A stretch of DNA of 48,937 bases from Alphaproteobacteria bacterium. GTDB taxonomy: Bacteria > Pseudomonadota > Alphaproteobacteria > UBA9655. The stretch's first letter is position 1, and each line of letters starts with the position of its first letter. The position numbers were made by a program, and so were the translations under genes. Shown here piece after piece: positions 40,959 through 48,937 of this stretch. The stretch spans positions 5,001 to 53,937 of the forward strand of contig JABDEE010000004.1 in NCBI GenBank assembly GCA_013287205.1, read 5' to 3'. A model generated the notes under the pieces. The model had not been told where the DNA came from, did not search any database, and worked only from the letters and a program-made list of their open reading frames with translations.

Positions 40959-41588
40959 TTAAGATTTTTCCTCAGAGGACTTTTTGCTAGATTTTGGCTC
41001 AAGGATCGGCCGGAAAATCGCTTCAACTTCCTCCAGTGTCAGAGCCCGTTGATAAACCTTGGAAACTGAATTTGCGTTAATCACAAGGGTTGGCGTTGAT
41101 TTGATGCTGTACTGTTTTTGTCCCTTCAGACGCCCTTGAATAATTTGATTCATCAAGCCTGCATTCTGGACGCACGCCTTAAATTGCTTGGGCGTAAAGC
41201 CGTTTTTAAGGACAACCTCTTTAAGGGCCTTGGCAGGATCTTTTGCAAGTAACCATTCATCCTGTTTTGCATAAAAAAGCTTAACAAAATTGAGGTATTC
41301 GGCTTCTCCCTTGCACCAAGAAAGCTGATGGGCCAAAAGGGCCACTTTATCTCCGGGAAAATCGCGAATAATGAGGCGGACATGCCCTGGTTTGACATAT
41401 TTTTTTATAATGACAGGCAAAATTGTTTTGTGAAATTCCGCACAGTGGGTGCAGGTGAGAGAAGAATAATCGATCATCGCAATAGGAGCATTCGGTTTCC
41501 CCATGCAAATGATGGGCAAGCACGCATCTGCCTGCACGTTTTGAACCGTCAGGATTAAAAAAAAGAATAGAGGTGTTAAAAAGCGCAT
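40959..41588 (-). CDS. DsbA-family thiol:disulfide protein
   Basis: 209 residues. A signal peptide (MRFLTPLFFFLILTVQNVQA) is followed by a thioredoxin fold with active site CTHC (46-49) in DYSSLTCTHCAEFH and the cis-proline in KSTPTLVIN. It belongs to the DsbA/DsbG-like group (thioredoxin_4) common in alphaproteobacteria and acts in the periplasm on disulfides. AAGGAGAG lies about 9 nt before ATG 41588; the frame's earlier start has no support. It heads the dsbA-bolA-grxD unit. Confidence 0.9.
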   Translation of the reverse strand: MRFLTPLFFFLILTVQNVQADACLPIICMGKPNAPIAMIDYSSLTCTHCAEFHKTILPVIIKKYVKPGHVRLIIRDFPGDKVALLAHQLSWCKGEAEYLNFVKLFYAKQDEWLLAKDPAKALKEVVLKNGFTPKQFKACVQNAGLMNQIIQGRLKGQKQYSIKSTPTLVINANSVSKVYQRALTLEEVEAIFRPILEPKSSKKSSEEKS

Positions 41589-41670
41589 GGTGCTGACTCT
41601 CCTTGTGACTGCAAAATCATAGCGAAAACCCAATGCGCTGGCAACTGGAGAAAAATTTTTGTGTTGGGCT

Positions 41671-42138
41671 TTAGGAATACAGGTCTACAGGAGCTGTTGC
41701 CGCAGCTTCTCGCGCAGCTTCACCGGTTAGATGCTGCAGTAGCTGTGTTGAAAGCTTTTTTCCTTCAGGACATGCCTTCCCAGCTTTCAAGAGAGCATTT
41801 GCGATACCTTCGTAAATTTCCCATGGAAGCTGAGTCCTCAAAAGACTCAGTTTAGAAAGATCTACGTTTTCTCGTTTAATTTCTTGTTCAAGATCTTTCG
41901 AGGCCCTCATAAAAAGATCTGGAGCAGCGAGATCTGTGTTTTGAGCAGGGACACTCGCCAGTTTTCCCAGATCTCCATCAGTGAGTGCAGCTGGGGCAGA
42001 AGGCACAAATCTGTGACTTACACTTTTAGAAGAAGTGTTGTCCCTCGATGATGTCGCCGAGGCTGCAAAGCCGGCAGAGGAAGTCAGCACCATGAAAGAG
42101 GACACAAGAAAGGGACTTCTAAGAGAAAGTGTGTTCAT
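41671..42138 (-). CDS. Small secreted protein of unknown function
   Basis: 155 residues. A signal peptide (MNTLSLRSPFLVSSFMVLTSSAGFAASA) is followed by a Ser/Ala-rich stretch and a helical C-terminal part (LFMRASKDLEQEIKRENVDLSKL, IYEGIANALLKAGKACPEGKKL). I do not recognise the family. AGGA precedes the ATG by about 10 nt. It lies in a run of small secreted proteins. Confidence 0.6.
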   Translation of the reverse strand: MNTLSLRSPFLVSSFMVLTSSAGFAASATSSRDNTSSKSVSHRFVPSAPAALTDGDLGKLASVPAQNTDLAAPDLFMRASKDLEQEIKRENVDLSKLSLLRTQLPWEIYEGIANALLKAGKACPEGKKLSTQLLQHLTGEAAREAAATAPVDLYS

Positions 42139-42249
42139 GGTAGTTTATTCCTAGATAAAGGGATTAAGTATCAAGGAATGCGTAGCAAATGGGTAAGTAT
42201 GCGTAAAGGGTTACGGTAAAAACAATTCAACTTTAAGAGGCACGAACCC

Positions 42250-43032
42250 ATGGACATCATCGAATCGATCTACCGTTTTTTTGGATGGGGAATCATCAAC
42301 ATTGATAAAATCTTGCTCCTCCTCCTCATCAGCGGGGCCCTGCTTTTAGGATGCAAGAAAACAAAAGCGGGCAAGCGCTGCATCCTGTGGGGATGCCTTG
42401 GGTTTGCCTTCTTCGCCACGGTTCCTGTGGGCGTATGGATGATTGAACACTTGGAAAATCGTTTTCCCCCTATGACCGCTTTTCCCCAGGGTGCAAAGGG
42501 AGTGATTTTTTTAGGTGGAAGCTTTGACCCGTTGACATCTCACGCGCGTAAAGAAACAGCCTATAATTTAACCGCGGGCAAGTTTATTCGGTTTGTTCAG
42601 CTCGCGAAGGGGCATCCCCCTCTGCAACTGGTTTGTACAGGAACACCCTTTGAAGCGGAAGCCGCAAAGAAAGAGCTTTGCGCCTTCGGAATCGATCCTT
42701 CCCCCATTTTGTTTGAAGCAGGGTCGAAAAATACGCATCAGAATGCATCGATGACAGCAGCCCTTATCCACCCCCGCCCGCAAGATAAATGGATCTTGGT
42801 CACGTCTGCTTTTAACATGCCTCGCGCGGTAGCTCTCTTCCGCAAAGCAGGATTCAACGTGATCCCGTGCCCCGTCGATTATCACACACCGGGTCATTAC
42901 GAGCTCTGGTTTTTCGCCCCTCTTTCCTTGAACCTCCAAGGGTGGGAAACCGCATCTCGGGAATGGCTCGGCATGGTCATCAACTATATCATGAGGCGGT
43001 CTGACGCCATTTGGGCGGGTGTTGAGCTATAA
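42250..43032 (+). CDS. YdcF/ElyC family protein (DUF218)
   Basis: 260 residues with two N-terminal membrane helices (about 18-34 and 45-64) and a DUF218 domain: AKGVIFLGGSFDP, LQLVCTGTPFEAEAAKK, FEAGSKNTHQNASMT and WILVTSAFNMPRAVALFRKAGFNVIPCPVDY. E. coli ElyC (YcbC) acts in envelope and undecaprenyl-carrier homeostasis; YdcF binds SAM. The exact role here is unknown, though an envelope role suits the neighbourhood. Confidence 0.88.
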   Translation: MDIIESIYRFFGWGIINIDKILLLLLISGALLLGCKKTKAGKRCILWGCLGFAFFATVPVGVWMIEHLENRFPPMTAFPQGAKGVIFLGGSFDPLTSHARKETAYNLTAGKFIRFVQLAKGHPPLQLVCTGTPFEAEAAKKELCAFGIDPSPILFEAGSKNTHQNASMTAALIHPRPQDKWILVTSAFNMPRAVALFRKAGFNVIPCPVDYHTPGHYELWFFAPLSLNLQGWETASREWLGMVINYIMRRSDAIWAGVEL

Positions 43033-43050
43033 TTTTTTCAAAAAATTTTC

Positions 43051-43078
43051 TTGCAATGCAATGTTTTTGTGCTATATT
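43051..43078 (+). promoter_or_regulatory. Sigma70-type promoter upstream of the frameshifted secreted gene
   Basis: TTGCAA (43051-43056), 16-bp spacer, TATATT (43073-43078) in very AT-rich DNA. A second possible -35 TTGACT lies about 40 bp downstream. Confidence 0.55.
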
Positions 43079-43159
43079 AATTAATAAGATTATTGTTGAC
43101 TTTCGCTATTTGTTTCATAAATGGATGAGGAAGCGCACCATTTTAAAAGGATTTATAGT

Positions 43160-43634
43160 ATGACACAGAAAACTCTTTTTTCAGCCCTTGTCTTAAGCGT
43201 GCTTATTGGCTCTTCTTCCACTCTCTGGGCTAGTTCATACTCTTGGAGATTATGACTATCCTAAGGTTGACGAGGTAAACACCATCCTTGTACAGTTTGA
43301 TGCCAGCAAAAAGACACCCAAGGACTTGATCGTCGCACAGGGTAAGCTTAAGGCCATAGAGGAGGGCCTACACGACGCGTGGAGATCTGCACTCGCTGAA
43401 AGGAACACTGTGCGACATGAAGGAAAAACGATACCCGTAGAAGAAGTGAACACTGCAAAGGAAGCTCTTAAACAGAAAGAAGAAGCATTAGACGCCGCTA
43501 GACAACATGTGAGTCGCAATGGAGCGCATTACGAGGACATAAGAAAAAGATTTTTTACAGAAGTAGAGGACCGAGTATACGCACAAGCCCAAGCAGAAAG
43601 CGCGCCTGATGAAGAAAAAAAAGACGTAGAATAA
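43160..43634 (+). pseudogene. Secreted coiled-coil protein with a frameshift after the signal peptide
   Basis: ATG 43160 (AAAAGGA 8-9 nt upstream) opens a clear signal peptide, MTQKTLFSALVLSVLIGSSS then TLWA, but the frame stops at 43253 after SSYSWRL. The next frame, open from about 43206, continues GDYDYPKVDEVN and then a charged helical body (KEALKQKEEALDAARQHV) to 43634. Skipping one base between about 43206 and 43250 would join signal and body into a protein of about 157 residues. It is a single-base frameshift: real decay, a programmed shift or a sequencing error. Confidence 0.75.
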
Positions 43635-43784
43635 GCCTTATTCGGTAGGTCTTTCGATTCAAGTCGAGGTCCTTCATGCCTATATGTGCTGAACTTATGC
43701 ATCTGCCCATGCCAACCTTGACAGCCTGCCCCCGCCTTGTCATGGTGCATTCAGTCGGCAAGACATCGCAACTTTGGCCTTAAT

Positions 43785-44372
43785 GTGCATGATTTAATTC
43801 AATATTTTGGGTTTCTCGATTTTAACGGGCGCGAATTTATCCAAGATTGGGGATATATTGCGGTCTTGTTAGGGTCGATGGTCGAAGGGGAGTCGATCAT
43901 CTTCGCAGCGGGGCTACTGGCCCACGAAGGGTATCTTTCCATTTACAAAGTTACGCTGATTGCTTTCGTCGGCACCCTTGTGGCAGATCAAAGCCTGTAC
44001 TTTATGGGACATTTTTATGGCAAAGCCTTTCTTGAAAAGTTTCCATCCCTGCAGGCAAAATCAGAAAAAGCCTTCCGGCTTCTCCACAAGTATAACAACC
44101 TCTTCATTATGAGTTTTCGCTTTATCTATGGCATTCGCATCCTGAGTCCCCTTGTCATTGGCGCAAGCGGCATTCCCATGAGGCGGTTCATGATTCTCAA
44201 TCTTATTGCGGCCGTCATTTGGTCCGTCTCAAGTTGTGCTGCGGCTTACTATTTTGCCCATCTTCTCATTGAGTACTGGCATGTCATCTCAAAAATTATC
44301 TTTGGGTTCATGATCTTTGGGGCAGGGGTTCTCTACGGCATACACCTATGGCGCAAGCGGAATCGTCGTTAG
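43785..44372 (+). CDS. dedA: DedA family membrane protein
   Basis: 195 residues from GTG 43785. YIAVLLGSMVEGESIIFAAG, the Gly-rich GHFYGKAFL, FRFIYGIRILSPLVIGASG (the DedA F-x-R-x3-G-x-R region) and MRRFMILNLIAAVIWS are present, with about five membrane segments. DedA proteins (VTT domain) move lipid carriers such as undecaprenyl phosphate and phosphatidylethanolamine across the membrane and keep envelope homeostasis. The start is unclear: no good ribosome-binding site precedes the GTG or the TTG at 43737. Confidence 0.85.
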   Translation: MHDLIQYFGFLDFNGREFIQDWGYIAVLLGSMVEGESIIFAAGLLAHEGYLSIYKVTLIAFVGTLVADQSLYFMGHFYGKAFLEKFPSLQAKSEKAFRLLHKYNNLFIMSFRFIYGIRILSPLVIGASGIPMRRFMILNLIAAVIWSVSSCAAAYYFAHLLIEYWHVISKIIFGFMIFGAGVLYGIHLWRKRNRR

Positions 44373-44392
44373 GTTCCGCAAACAAAAACCGG

Positions 44393-44514
44393 TGTCATCC
44401 CCTGCTGTGGCGGGGACCCAGAAAATACTTAAAAAAACTCCACAACAAAAAACTCTTTAAAAATAGCCAAAAAAAGAGCTTAAGTCTGGGTCCCCGCCAC
44501 AGCAGGGGATGACA
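44393..44514. repeat. 122-bp element with 30-bp perfect terminal inverted repeats (copy 5)
   Basis: TGTCATCCCCTGCTGTGGCG... at 44393-44422 is the exact reverse complement of 44485-44514, with an AT-rich 62-bp centre. Termini match the TGTCATCC/GGATGACA ends of the other dispersed elements. It lies between the convergent dedA and rppH and could act as a two-way terminator. The form is that of a small non-coding mobile element. No target-site duplication is evident by eye. Confidence 0.9.
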
Positions 44515-44533
44515 ATATTGTACGTTTCTAACC

Positions 44534-45025
44534 CTAACTCTCTCTTAATACATAGGGCCATAGATCCTCAAGAACCTGCGTATAAAGATCCCGCTTAAAG
44601 GGAATGATGAGGTCGAGAAGATCCTCCTTCTCAATCCATTTCCATTCTCGAAATTCAGGGTGGTAGGTCTGGATGTTGATGTCTGAATCCTCCCCGCAGA
44701 ATCGCAGCGCATACCAAATTTGCTGCTGCCCTTTGTATTTGCCGCGCCATAAACGCTTTGCAAGCTCCCGAGGCAGATCATATTTGTACCACTTCTTCGA
44801 TTTAACCAGGATTTCAACATTGCGGGTGCCGACCTCTTCATCGAGTTCACGCAGCATCGCTTGATCCACATCTTCATGAGGGGCGATACCCCCCTGGGGC
44901 ATTTGCCAGGCATCCGCTTCATAGTCTGCCCGTTGACCCACAAAAATCTTATTCTCCTCATTAAGGAGCATCATCCCCACAGCAGGACGGTAGAGAGGAT
45001 CGCCGAAAGGTTCTTTTAAGGACAT
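44534..45025 (-). CDS. rppH: RNA pyrophosphohydrolase
   Basis: 163 residues. YRPAVGMMLLNEENKIFVGQR then WQMPQGGI lead into a complete Nudix box (GGIAPHEDVDQAM... RELDEEVG, residues 45-66), followed by WYKYDLP and KRLWRGKYKGQQQIWYALRF, which are typical of RppH. It removes pyrophosphate from mRNA 5' ends and starts decay. It begins directly after the fabI stop, so the two are co-transcribed. Confidence 0.94.
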   Translation of the reverse strand: MSLKEPFGDPLYRPAVGMMLLNEENKIFVGQRADYEADAWQMPQGGIAPHEDVDQAMLRELDEEVGTRNVEILVKSKKWYKYDLPRELAKRLWRGKYKGQQQIWYALRFCGEDSDINIQTYHPEFREWKWIEKEDLLDLIIPFKRDLYTQVLEDLWPYVLRES

Positions 45026-45850
45026 CTAGTCGTTGCCGTTGACAACCACAGTGATATCTGGCGCATCCACCGCTTTCATGCCAACAACGTGATAGCCTGA
45101 ATCCACATGCAGAATTTCACCGGTCACGCCGCTTGAAAGATCGCTGAGCAGATAAAGTGCGGACTTGCCCACATCGTCAATCGTTGTGTTGCGCTTGAGG
45201 GGCGCGTTATACTGATTCCATTTCAGGATATAGCGGAAATCGCCAATGCCGGACGCAGCCAAAGTCTTGATCGGACCTGCAGAGATGCCATTCACGCGAA
45301 TGTTATCTCCTCCCAAATCCACCGCCAAATAGCGCACACTGGCCTCAAGGGCGGCTTTCACAGGGCCCATGACGTTATAATGGGGCATGACTTTTTCCGC
45401 CCCATAATAGGTCAGCGTGAGCAGGCTGCCGCCGGGCCGCATCATCGGAACCGCATACTGAGCGATTTCTGTGAAGGAATAGCAAGAAATATCCATCGCA
45501 TTGAGGAAATTCTTGCGGCTTGTATGCAGGTATTTTCCCTTGAGCTCTTCTTTGTCAGAAAAAGCAATCGCATGGACGAGAAAGTCGAAAGAATCCCAAT
45601 GGGCCTTAAGGCCTTGAAAAGCAGCCGCAACACTCCCTTCTTCACCTACATCGCAGGGAATGACAAGCGAAGAGCCCAGGGATGCAGCGAGCGGCTCCAC
45701 CCGCTTCTTCATGACATCCCCCTGGTATGTAAACGCAAGCTCGGCTCCATGGTCGGCCAAGGTCTTAGCAATTCCCCACGCAATTGAATGATTGTTGGCG
45801 ACGCCCATAATAAGCCCGCGCTTCCCTGCCATCAGGTGTGATGTTGACAT
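45026..45850 (-). CDS. fabI: Enoyl-[acyl-carrier-protein] reductase (NADH)
   Basis: 274 residues. GKRGLIMGVANNHSIAWGIAK is the NADH-binding motif with the FabI Ser, HAIAFSDKEELKG follows, and the catalytic Tyr158-x6-Lys165 lies in PHYNVMGPVKAALE with the second Tyr at about 148. It reduces trans-2-enoyl-ACP in the last step of each fatty-acid elongation round. Length matches the family. Confidence 0.95.
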   Translation of the reverse strand: MSTSHLMAGKRGLIMGVANNHSIAWGIAKTLADHGAELAFTYQGDVMKKRVEPLAASLGSSLVIPCDVGEEGSVAAAFQGLKAHWDSFDFLVHAIAFSDKEELKGKYLHTSRKNFLNAMDISCYSFTEIAQYAVPMMRPGGSLLTLTYYGAEKVMPHYNVMGPVKAALEASVRYLAVDLGGDNIRVNGISAGPIKTLAASGIGDFRYILKWNQYNAPLKRNTTIDDVGKSALYLLSDLSSGVTGEILHVDSGYHVVGMKAVDAPDITVVVNGND

Positions 45851-45989
45851 TTTGCTGTTTTCTCCATAGTCAAAAATTGTCTTAAGGTACGCTTATCCCC
45901 CCTAGAGCGTCAAGGAAAATTGAAGGGATGACCGTTCGCGCCCTGCAGGCGAGCTGTCAACGCAAAGCTTAACAAAAAGTAAAAAAATT

Positions 45990-46018
45990 CTGGCAAATTT
46001 CTTAAAGTGTGATATAGT
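45990..46018 (+). promoter_or_regulatory. Probable promoter of the 108-residue protein gene
   Basis: CTGGCA (45990-45995), 17-bp spacer, TATAGT (46013-46018), about 70 bp before the ATG at 46090, which has AAGGAG in good position. Confidence 0.5.
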
Positions 46019-46089
46019 TACCATATCAGTGGATAAGAGCTTTTGCCGTCCTCTGTGCCCCCATTTCACATTCAGCAAGGAGAAAAACA

Positions 46090-46416
46090 ATGACAGTCAA
46101 AGAAACGGTAAAAGAAACCATTTTGAAGCTTGAAACCTTGTGTGAATCCTACGAAAAAGAATCGGTTGTGGAGTTCAATGATCTTGAGAAAGCCGTGACT
46201 CATCTCAGCGATGCCGTGCAAACCGTTGACATTGCGTCCGACCAAATTCTCAAGAAAGAACTGAACGTGCTGCAAAGCGCCCTTCGCAAACTTTCCTCCA
46301 CCCTGAATCTACAACAAGAAAACCTGGCCCGTCAGGCTCAAGGCTTGAATTTGCATCAACGTGCCCTTCACGCTTATGCCCATGTGGCGAATAACAATCT
46401 TGGTGCAATGGCCTAA
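46090..46416 (+). CDS. Small helical protein of unknown function
   Basis: 108 residues, acidic and Leu-rich, all helix by composition (LETLCESYEKESVVEFNDLEKAV, LQSALRKLSSTLNLQQENLARQ). No signal peptide. The heptad-like leucines and a Gln-rich end remind me of FlgN-type chaperones, but no flagellar gene is in the window and I do not claim it. The coding call rests on AAGGAG 9 nt upstream, a plausible promoter and the lack of a rival frame. Confidence 0.6.
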   Translation: MTVKETVKETILKLETLCESYEKESVVEFNDLEKAVTHLSDAVQTVDIASDQILKKELNVLQSALRKLSSTLNLQQENLARQAQGLNLHQRALHAYAHVANNNLGAMA

Positions 46417-46571
46417 AAGAAATAGCCTAAAACGTGTCACCAAGTGCGACGGGTAGAGATAACCTGCCCTCCCCGCAACTCGGGGATGCGAGGTCTCCTC
46501 ATCAAGGATAACAATTTTTTTCGACCCATCTCATACGATTTTCTTCTGATCACTGCGAAAAGGAAGCCCCT

Positions 46572-46937
46572 ATGGATCTGAGCACTCTTTTGAATGAAGG
46601 CCTCCACATCATTACCACAGGGATTGATCTTGTGGGGATTGGCATCGTCCTGTGGGGCACACTGGTTGCGACCGTTGGTTTTGTGCGCATCAAAATTGGA
46701 AAATTTTGTGGGGGGGACTTTGTCATCGAATCGGCCCACATTCGTGCCACGTTGGGTACCTATGTTTTGCTGGGCCTTGAGTTTATGATTGCCGCCGATA
46801 TCATTAACACTTTTCAGCGCCCCTCTGTGCAAGATGTCCTCACGCTTGCGGTCATCGTGGTAATCCGGGTGGCAATCCGGTATTCCCTCGGTCGTGAGAT
46901 AGAAGCGATTGCCCAAGCCTCAGGCAAACAAAAATGA
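46572..46937 (+). CDS. DUF1622 family membrane protein
   Basis: 121 residues with three membrane helices (about 13-35, 58-76 and 85-103). VGIGIVLWGTLVATVGF, IRATLGTYVLLGLEFMIAADIINTF and VLTLAVIVVIRVAIRYSLGREIEA are the DUF1622 pattern. The function of the family is not known. AAAGGAAG lies upstream of ATG 46572. Confidence 0.85.
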   Translation: MDLSTLLNEGLHIITTGIDLVGIGIVLWGTLVATVGFVRIKIGKFCGGDFVIESAHIRATLGTYVLLGLEFMIAADIINTFQRPSVQDVLTLAVIVVIRVAIRYSLGREIEAIAQASGKQK

Positions 46938-47024
46938 AATAAAATGTGACCCTCGCCTTGTCTAAAAGTTTAGCTTTGTCATAGAGAATGCATTAATCTT
47001 GCACTTTGAAAGGCGAAGAGTTAT

Positions 47025-48371
47025 ATGCGTACACTTTTTGGAACAGACGGAATTCGAGGCCGCGCGAATGTGGCGCCCTTTACCCCTGACGTCCTGACCC
47101 GCCTGGGTCAGGCGATTGGCTCGCAATTTATGCGAGGAGACTATCGCCACAAGGTGATCATTGGAAAAGACACCCGTCTCTCCGGCTACATGGTGGAGTC
47201 GGCTCTTGCCGCGGGATTGACCTCCGTTGGCATGGATGTGACCCAGGTGGGCCCCCTGCCAACTCCTGCCATTGCCATGTTAACACGCTCCCTCGGCATG
47301 GATTTAGGCGTGATGATTTCAGCCTCCCATAACCCCTTTGAAGATAACGGGATTAAACTTTTTGGGCCCGATGGGTTTAAGTTATCCGATGAGATTGAAC
47401 GGGCGATTGAAGAGCGCCTTCTGGCACCGCCCGCCCTTGTGGAATCTTCTGCCTTGGGGCGCATGGATCATTTGTTTGAGGCTGCTGATACCTACTGTGC
47501 ATAATCTGAAAGGATGATGTGGCCTGGGGTGAACTTTAAAGGGTTGCGCATTGTCGTTGACTGCGCCCATGGCGCTGCCTACAAAGTGGCCCCTCGTGTC
47601 CTGCAAGAGCTGGGAGCTGAGATTATTCCTCTAGCTGTAAGCCCTAATGGTCGAAATATCAATGAGGGGTGTGGTGCGACCCATCCTCAGCTGATGGGCC
47701 AAACCGTGAAAGAAACAGGGGCCCATGCAGGGATTGCTTTTGATGGAGACGCGGATCGGGTCGTTTTTGCGGATGAGACGGGAACGGTTGTGGATGGGGA
47801 TCAAATCATGGCCCTCATCGCCACCACATTACAAGCCCAAGGGCGCTTAAAGGGTGCAGCCGTTGTGGCCACCCACATGTCCAACCTTGGCCTGGAAACC
47901 TATCTCGCCGAGCGGGGGCTGTCCCTCATCCGCACCTCTATCGGAGACCGCTATGTCACCGAGAGGATGCGTGCAGACGGGTATAACGTGGGGGGCGAAC
48001 AGTCAGGCCACATCATCCTTTCAGATTATGCCACTGCCGGTGATGGTTTGCTCACAGCCCTCCATGTGCTCGAAACTTTAGCCACCCAGCAGAAACCCGC
48101 AAGTCAGGTGCTGCAGGTCTTTAAACCCCTTCCTCAAATTTTGCGGAATGTACGCCTCTGTCCCTCTCTGCTAACGCACCCAGAAGCAGAAGCAGTTGTG
48201 GCCCAAGCTCGCACGCTTCTTGGGACAACAGGGCGCCTTCTCATTCGTCCCTCAGGAACCGAACAGCTCTTACGGATTATGGCAGAAGGAAGTGATGAAA
48301 CCACCACCCGGGAGGTGGTGGACGCAATTGCCGACGCATTGCTTCTCTGTGCAAAGCAAGGGGTGGCTTAA
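47025..48371 (+). pseudogene. glmM: Phosphoglucosamine mutase interrupted by an in-frame TAA
   Basis: The frame encodes GlmM in two parts. Codons 1-159 hold [11 protein letters not shown], the phosphoserine site [14 protein letters not shown] (Ser101) and the first domain. Codon 160 is TAA (47502-47504). From codon 161 the same frame goes on (GVNFKGLRIVVDCAHGAAYK, metal site DGDADR at about 240-245, GGEQSGH, RPSGTEQLLRIM) to 48371. Alignment from memory with E. coli GlmM needs no gap, and the stop sits where Phe is found there. GlmM converts glucosamine 6-phosphate to the 1-phosphate for UDP-GlcNAc and is normally essential. Re-initiation at ATG 47514 or 47517 after GAAAGG could give two fragments. 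It may be a point mutation, split gene, read-through or sequence error. Confidence 0.85.
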
Positions 48372-48937
48372 GCTCCCCTCCGCTCCCCAAAAGGGCGGTA
48401 AGGACGCTCCCCGTGTCCCGTATAAAGCTGGCGCGGGCGGCCGAGTTTTTGGGTCGGGTCCCCGCTCATTTCCATCCATTGGGCAATCCACCCCACCGTG
48501 CGGGCCACGGCAAAGAGCACCGTAAACATGGAGGGCGGAATCCCCATGGCTTTAAAAATGATGCCCGAATAGAAATCCACATTCGGGTAGAGCTTTTTTT
48601 CAATGAAGTAGGGATCTTCAAGAGCGATGCGCTCAAGCTCTTGTGCCAAGGGAAGGAGAGGGTCGCCCTGATCCCCCAGAGCCCCCAACACCTCTGCACA
48701 CGTCTTGCGTAAGACAGCGGCGCGAGGGTCATAGCTTTTATAGACCCGGTGGCCAAATCCCATCAGGCGGAAGGGATCTTCGGGATCTTTCGCCCGCTTG
48801 ATATATTCAGGGATTCGATCTTTATGCCCGATTTCTTGAAGGACAGTTAAGACAGCTTCATTCGCGCCCCCATGGGCGGGCCCCCACAAGCAGGCAATCC
48901 CTGCGGCAATGCAGGCGAAAGGATTGGCTCCTGTGGA
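48368..48937 (-). CDS. gltA: Citrate synthase (partial, 5' part outside window)
   Basis: The last 189 codons of citrate synthase, running off the right edge. [27 protein letters not shown] includes the active-site His of [21 protein letters not shown] carries the second catalytic His region, and [14 protein letters not shown] includes the catalytic Asp. RPRQLYTG lies near the C-terminus. It catalyses acetyl-CoA plus oxaloacetate to citrate. The stop overlaps the convergent glmM stop; there is no room for a terminator between them. Confidence 0.95.
   Translation of the reverse strand, partial: STGANPFACIAAGIACLWGPAHGGANEAVLTVLQEIGHKDRIPEYIKRAKDPEDPFRLMGFGHRVYKSYDPRAAVLRKTCAEVLGALGDQGDPLLPLAQELERIALEDPYFIEKKLYPNVDFYSGIIFKAMGIPPSMFTVLFAVARTVGWIAQWMEMSGDPTQKLGRPRQLYTGHGERPYRPFGERRGA

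Noticed and set aside
46090-46416. Flagellar chaperone FlgN
   Set aside because: The likeness is only in helical, Gln-rich composition; no flagellar gene is nearby.
47502-47513. Frameshift in glmM
   Set aside because: The distance from 47025 to 47514 is 489 nt, a multiple of three, so both parts are in one frame and the defect is a stop codon, not a shift.

Overview
The window looks like a chromosomal segment of an alphaproteobacterium. The gene orders slt-dapA-smpB and rlpA-dacA-tmk, together with the Trm112/UPF0434 protein, the HIT-type hydrolase and FabI, fit that class. Many dispersed palindromic elements, decayed genes, transposase debris and small secreted coiled-coil proteins suggest a host-associated lineage such as Holosporales; that placement is an inference. 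Housekeeping parts look close to 50% GC, and the polysaccharide genes are clearly more AT-rich.

Layout. (1) 1-5.9 kb: a cut methyltransferase, a GC-rich phosphotransferase (APH family) gene bounded by direct repeats, a PoxB-like thiamine-diphosphate enzyme, rsmD, an unrecognised protein, a 2TM-domain protein and an alpha/beta hydrolase. (2) 5.9-22.5 kb: a surface-polysaccharide island. Wzm/Wzt form an ABC exporter. RmlA, B, C and D make dTDP-L-rhamnose, with rmlDC and rmlBA lying apart. Between them a divergent operon (rfbF, rfbG, C-methyltransferase, cupin epimerase, reductase, RgpF-like glycosyltransferase) probably makes and transfers a CDP-linked, C-methylated 6-deoxyhexose. An IS630-type transposase remnant sits between that operon and rmlA. 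(3) 22.7-28.2 kb: tRNA-Thr, a Lon-substrate-domain protein, a Trm112-like protein and a putrescine-type transporter potFGHI. (4) 28.4-39.6 kb: a DAACS symporter, slt, dapA, smpB, a broken cutA, an MFS carrier, csaA, tmk, dacA, rlpA, a HIT-MazG-GNAT fusion and tRNA-Glu. (5) 39.7-48.9 kb: three small secreted proteins (one frameshifted), dsbA-bolA-grxD, ydcF, dedA, rppH, fabI, two small proteins, glmM with an in-frame stop, and the 3' part of gltA.

The most unusual signals are these. Dispersed palindromic elements end in GGATGACA and lie exactly at the start of exported envelope proteins (PotF, Slt, RlpA), where the element end coincides with a Met-Thr start. An 8-bp tandem repeat in the rlpA signal-peptide region puts that gene out of frame with its element-borne ATG by exactly one unit. 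A three-domain HIT-MazG-GNAT fusion is present. The essential gene glmM is split by an in-frame TAA. A decayed duplicate of the rfbG 3' end serves as leader and start region of the next gene. All calls come from reading the sequence; no database search was run.
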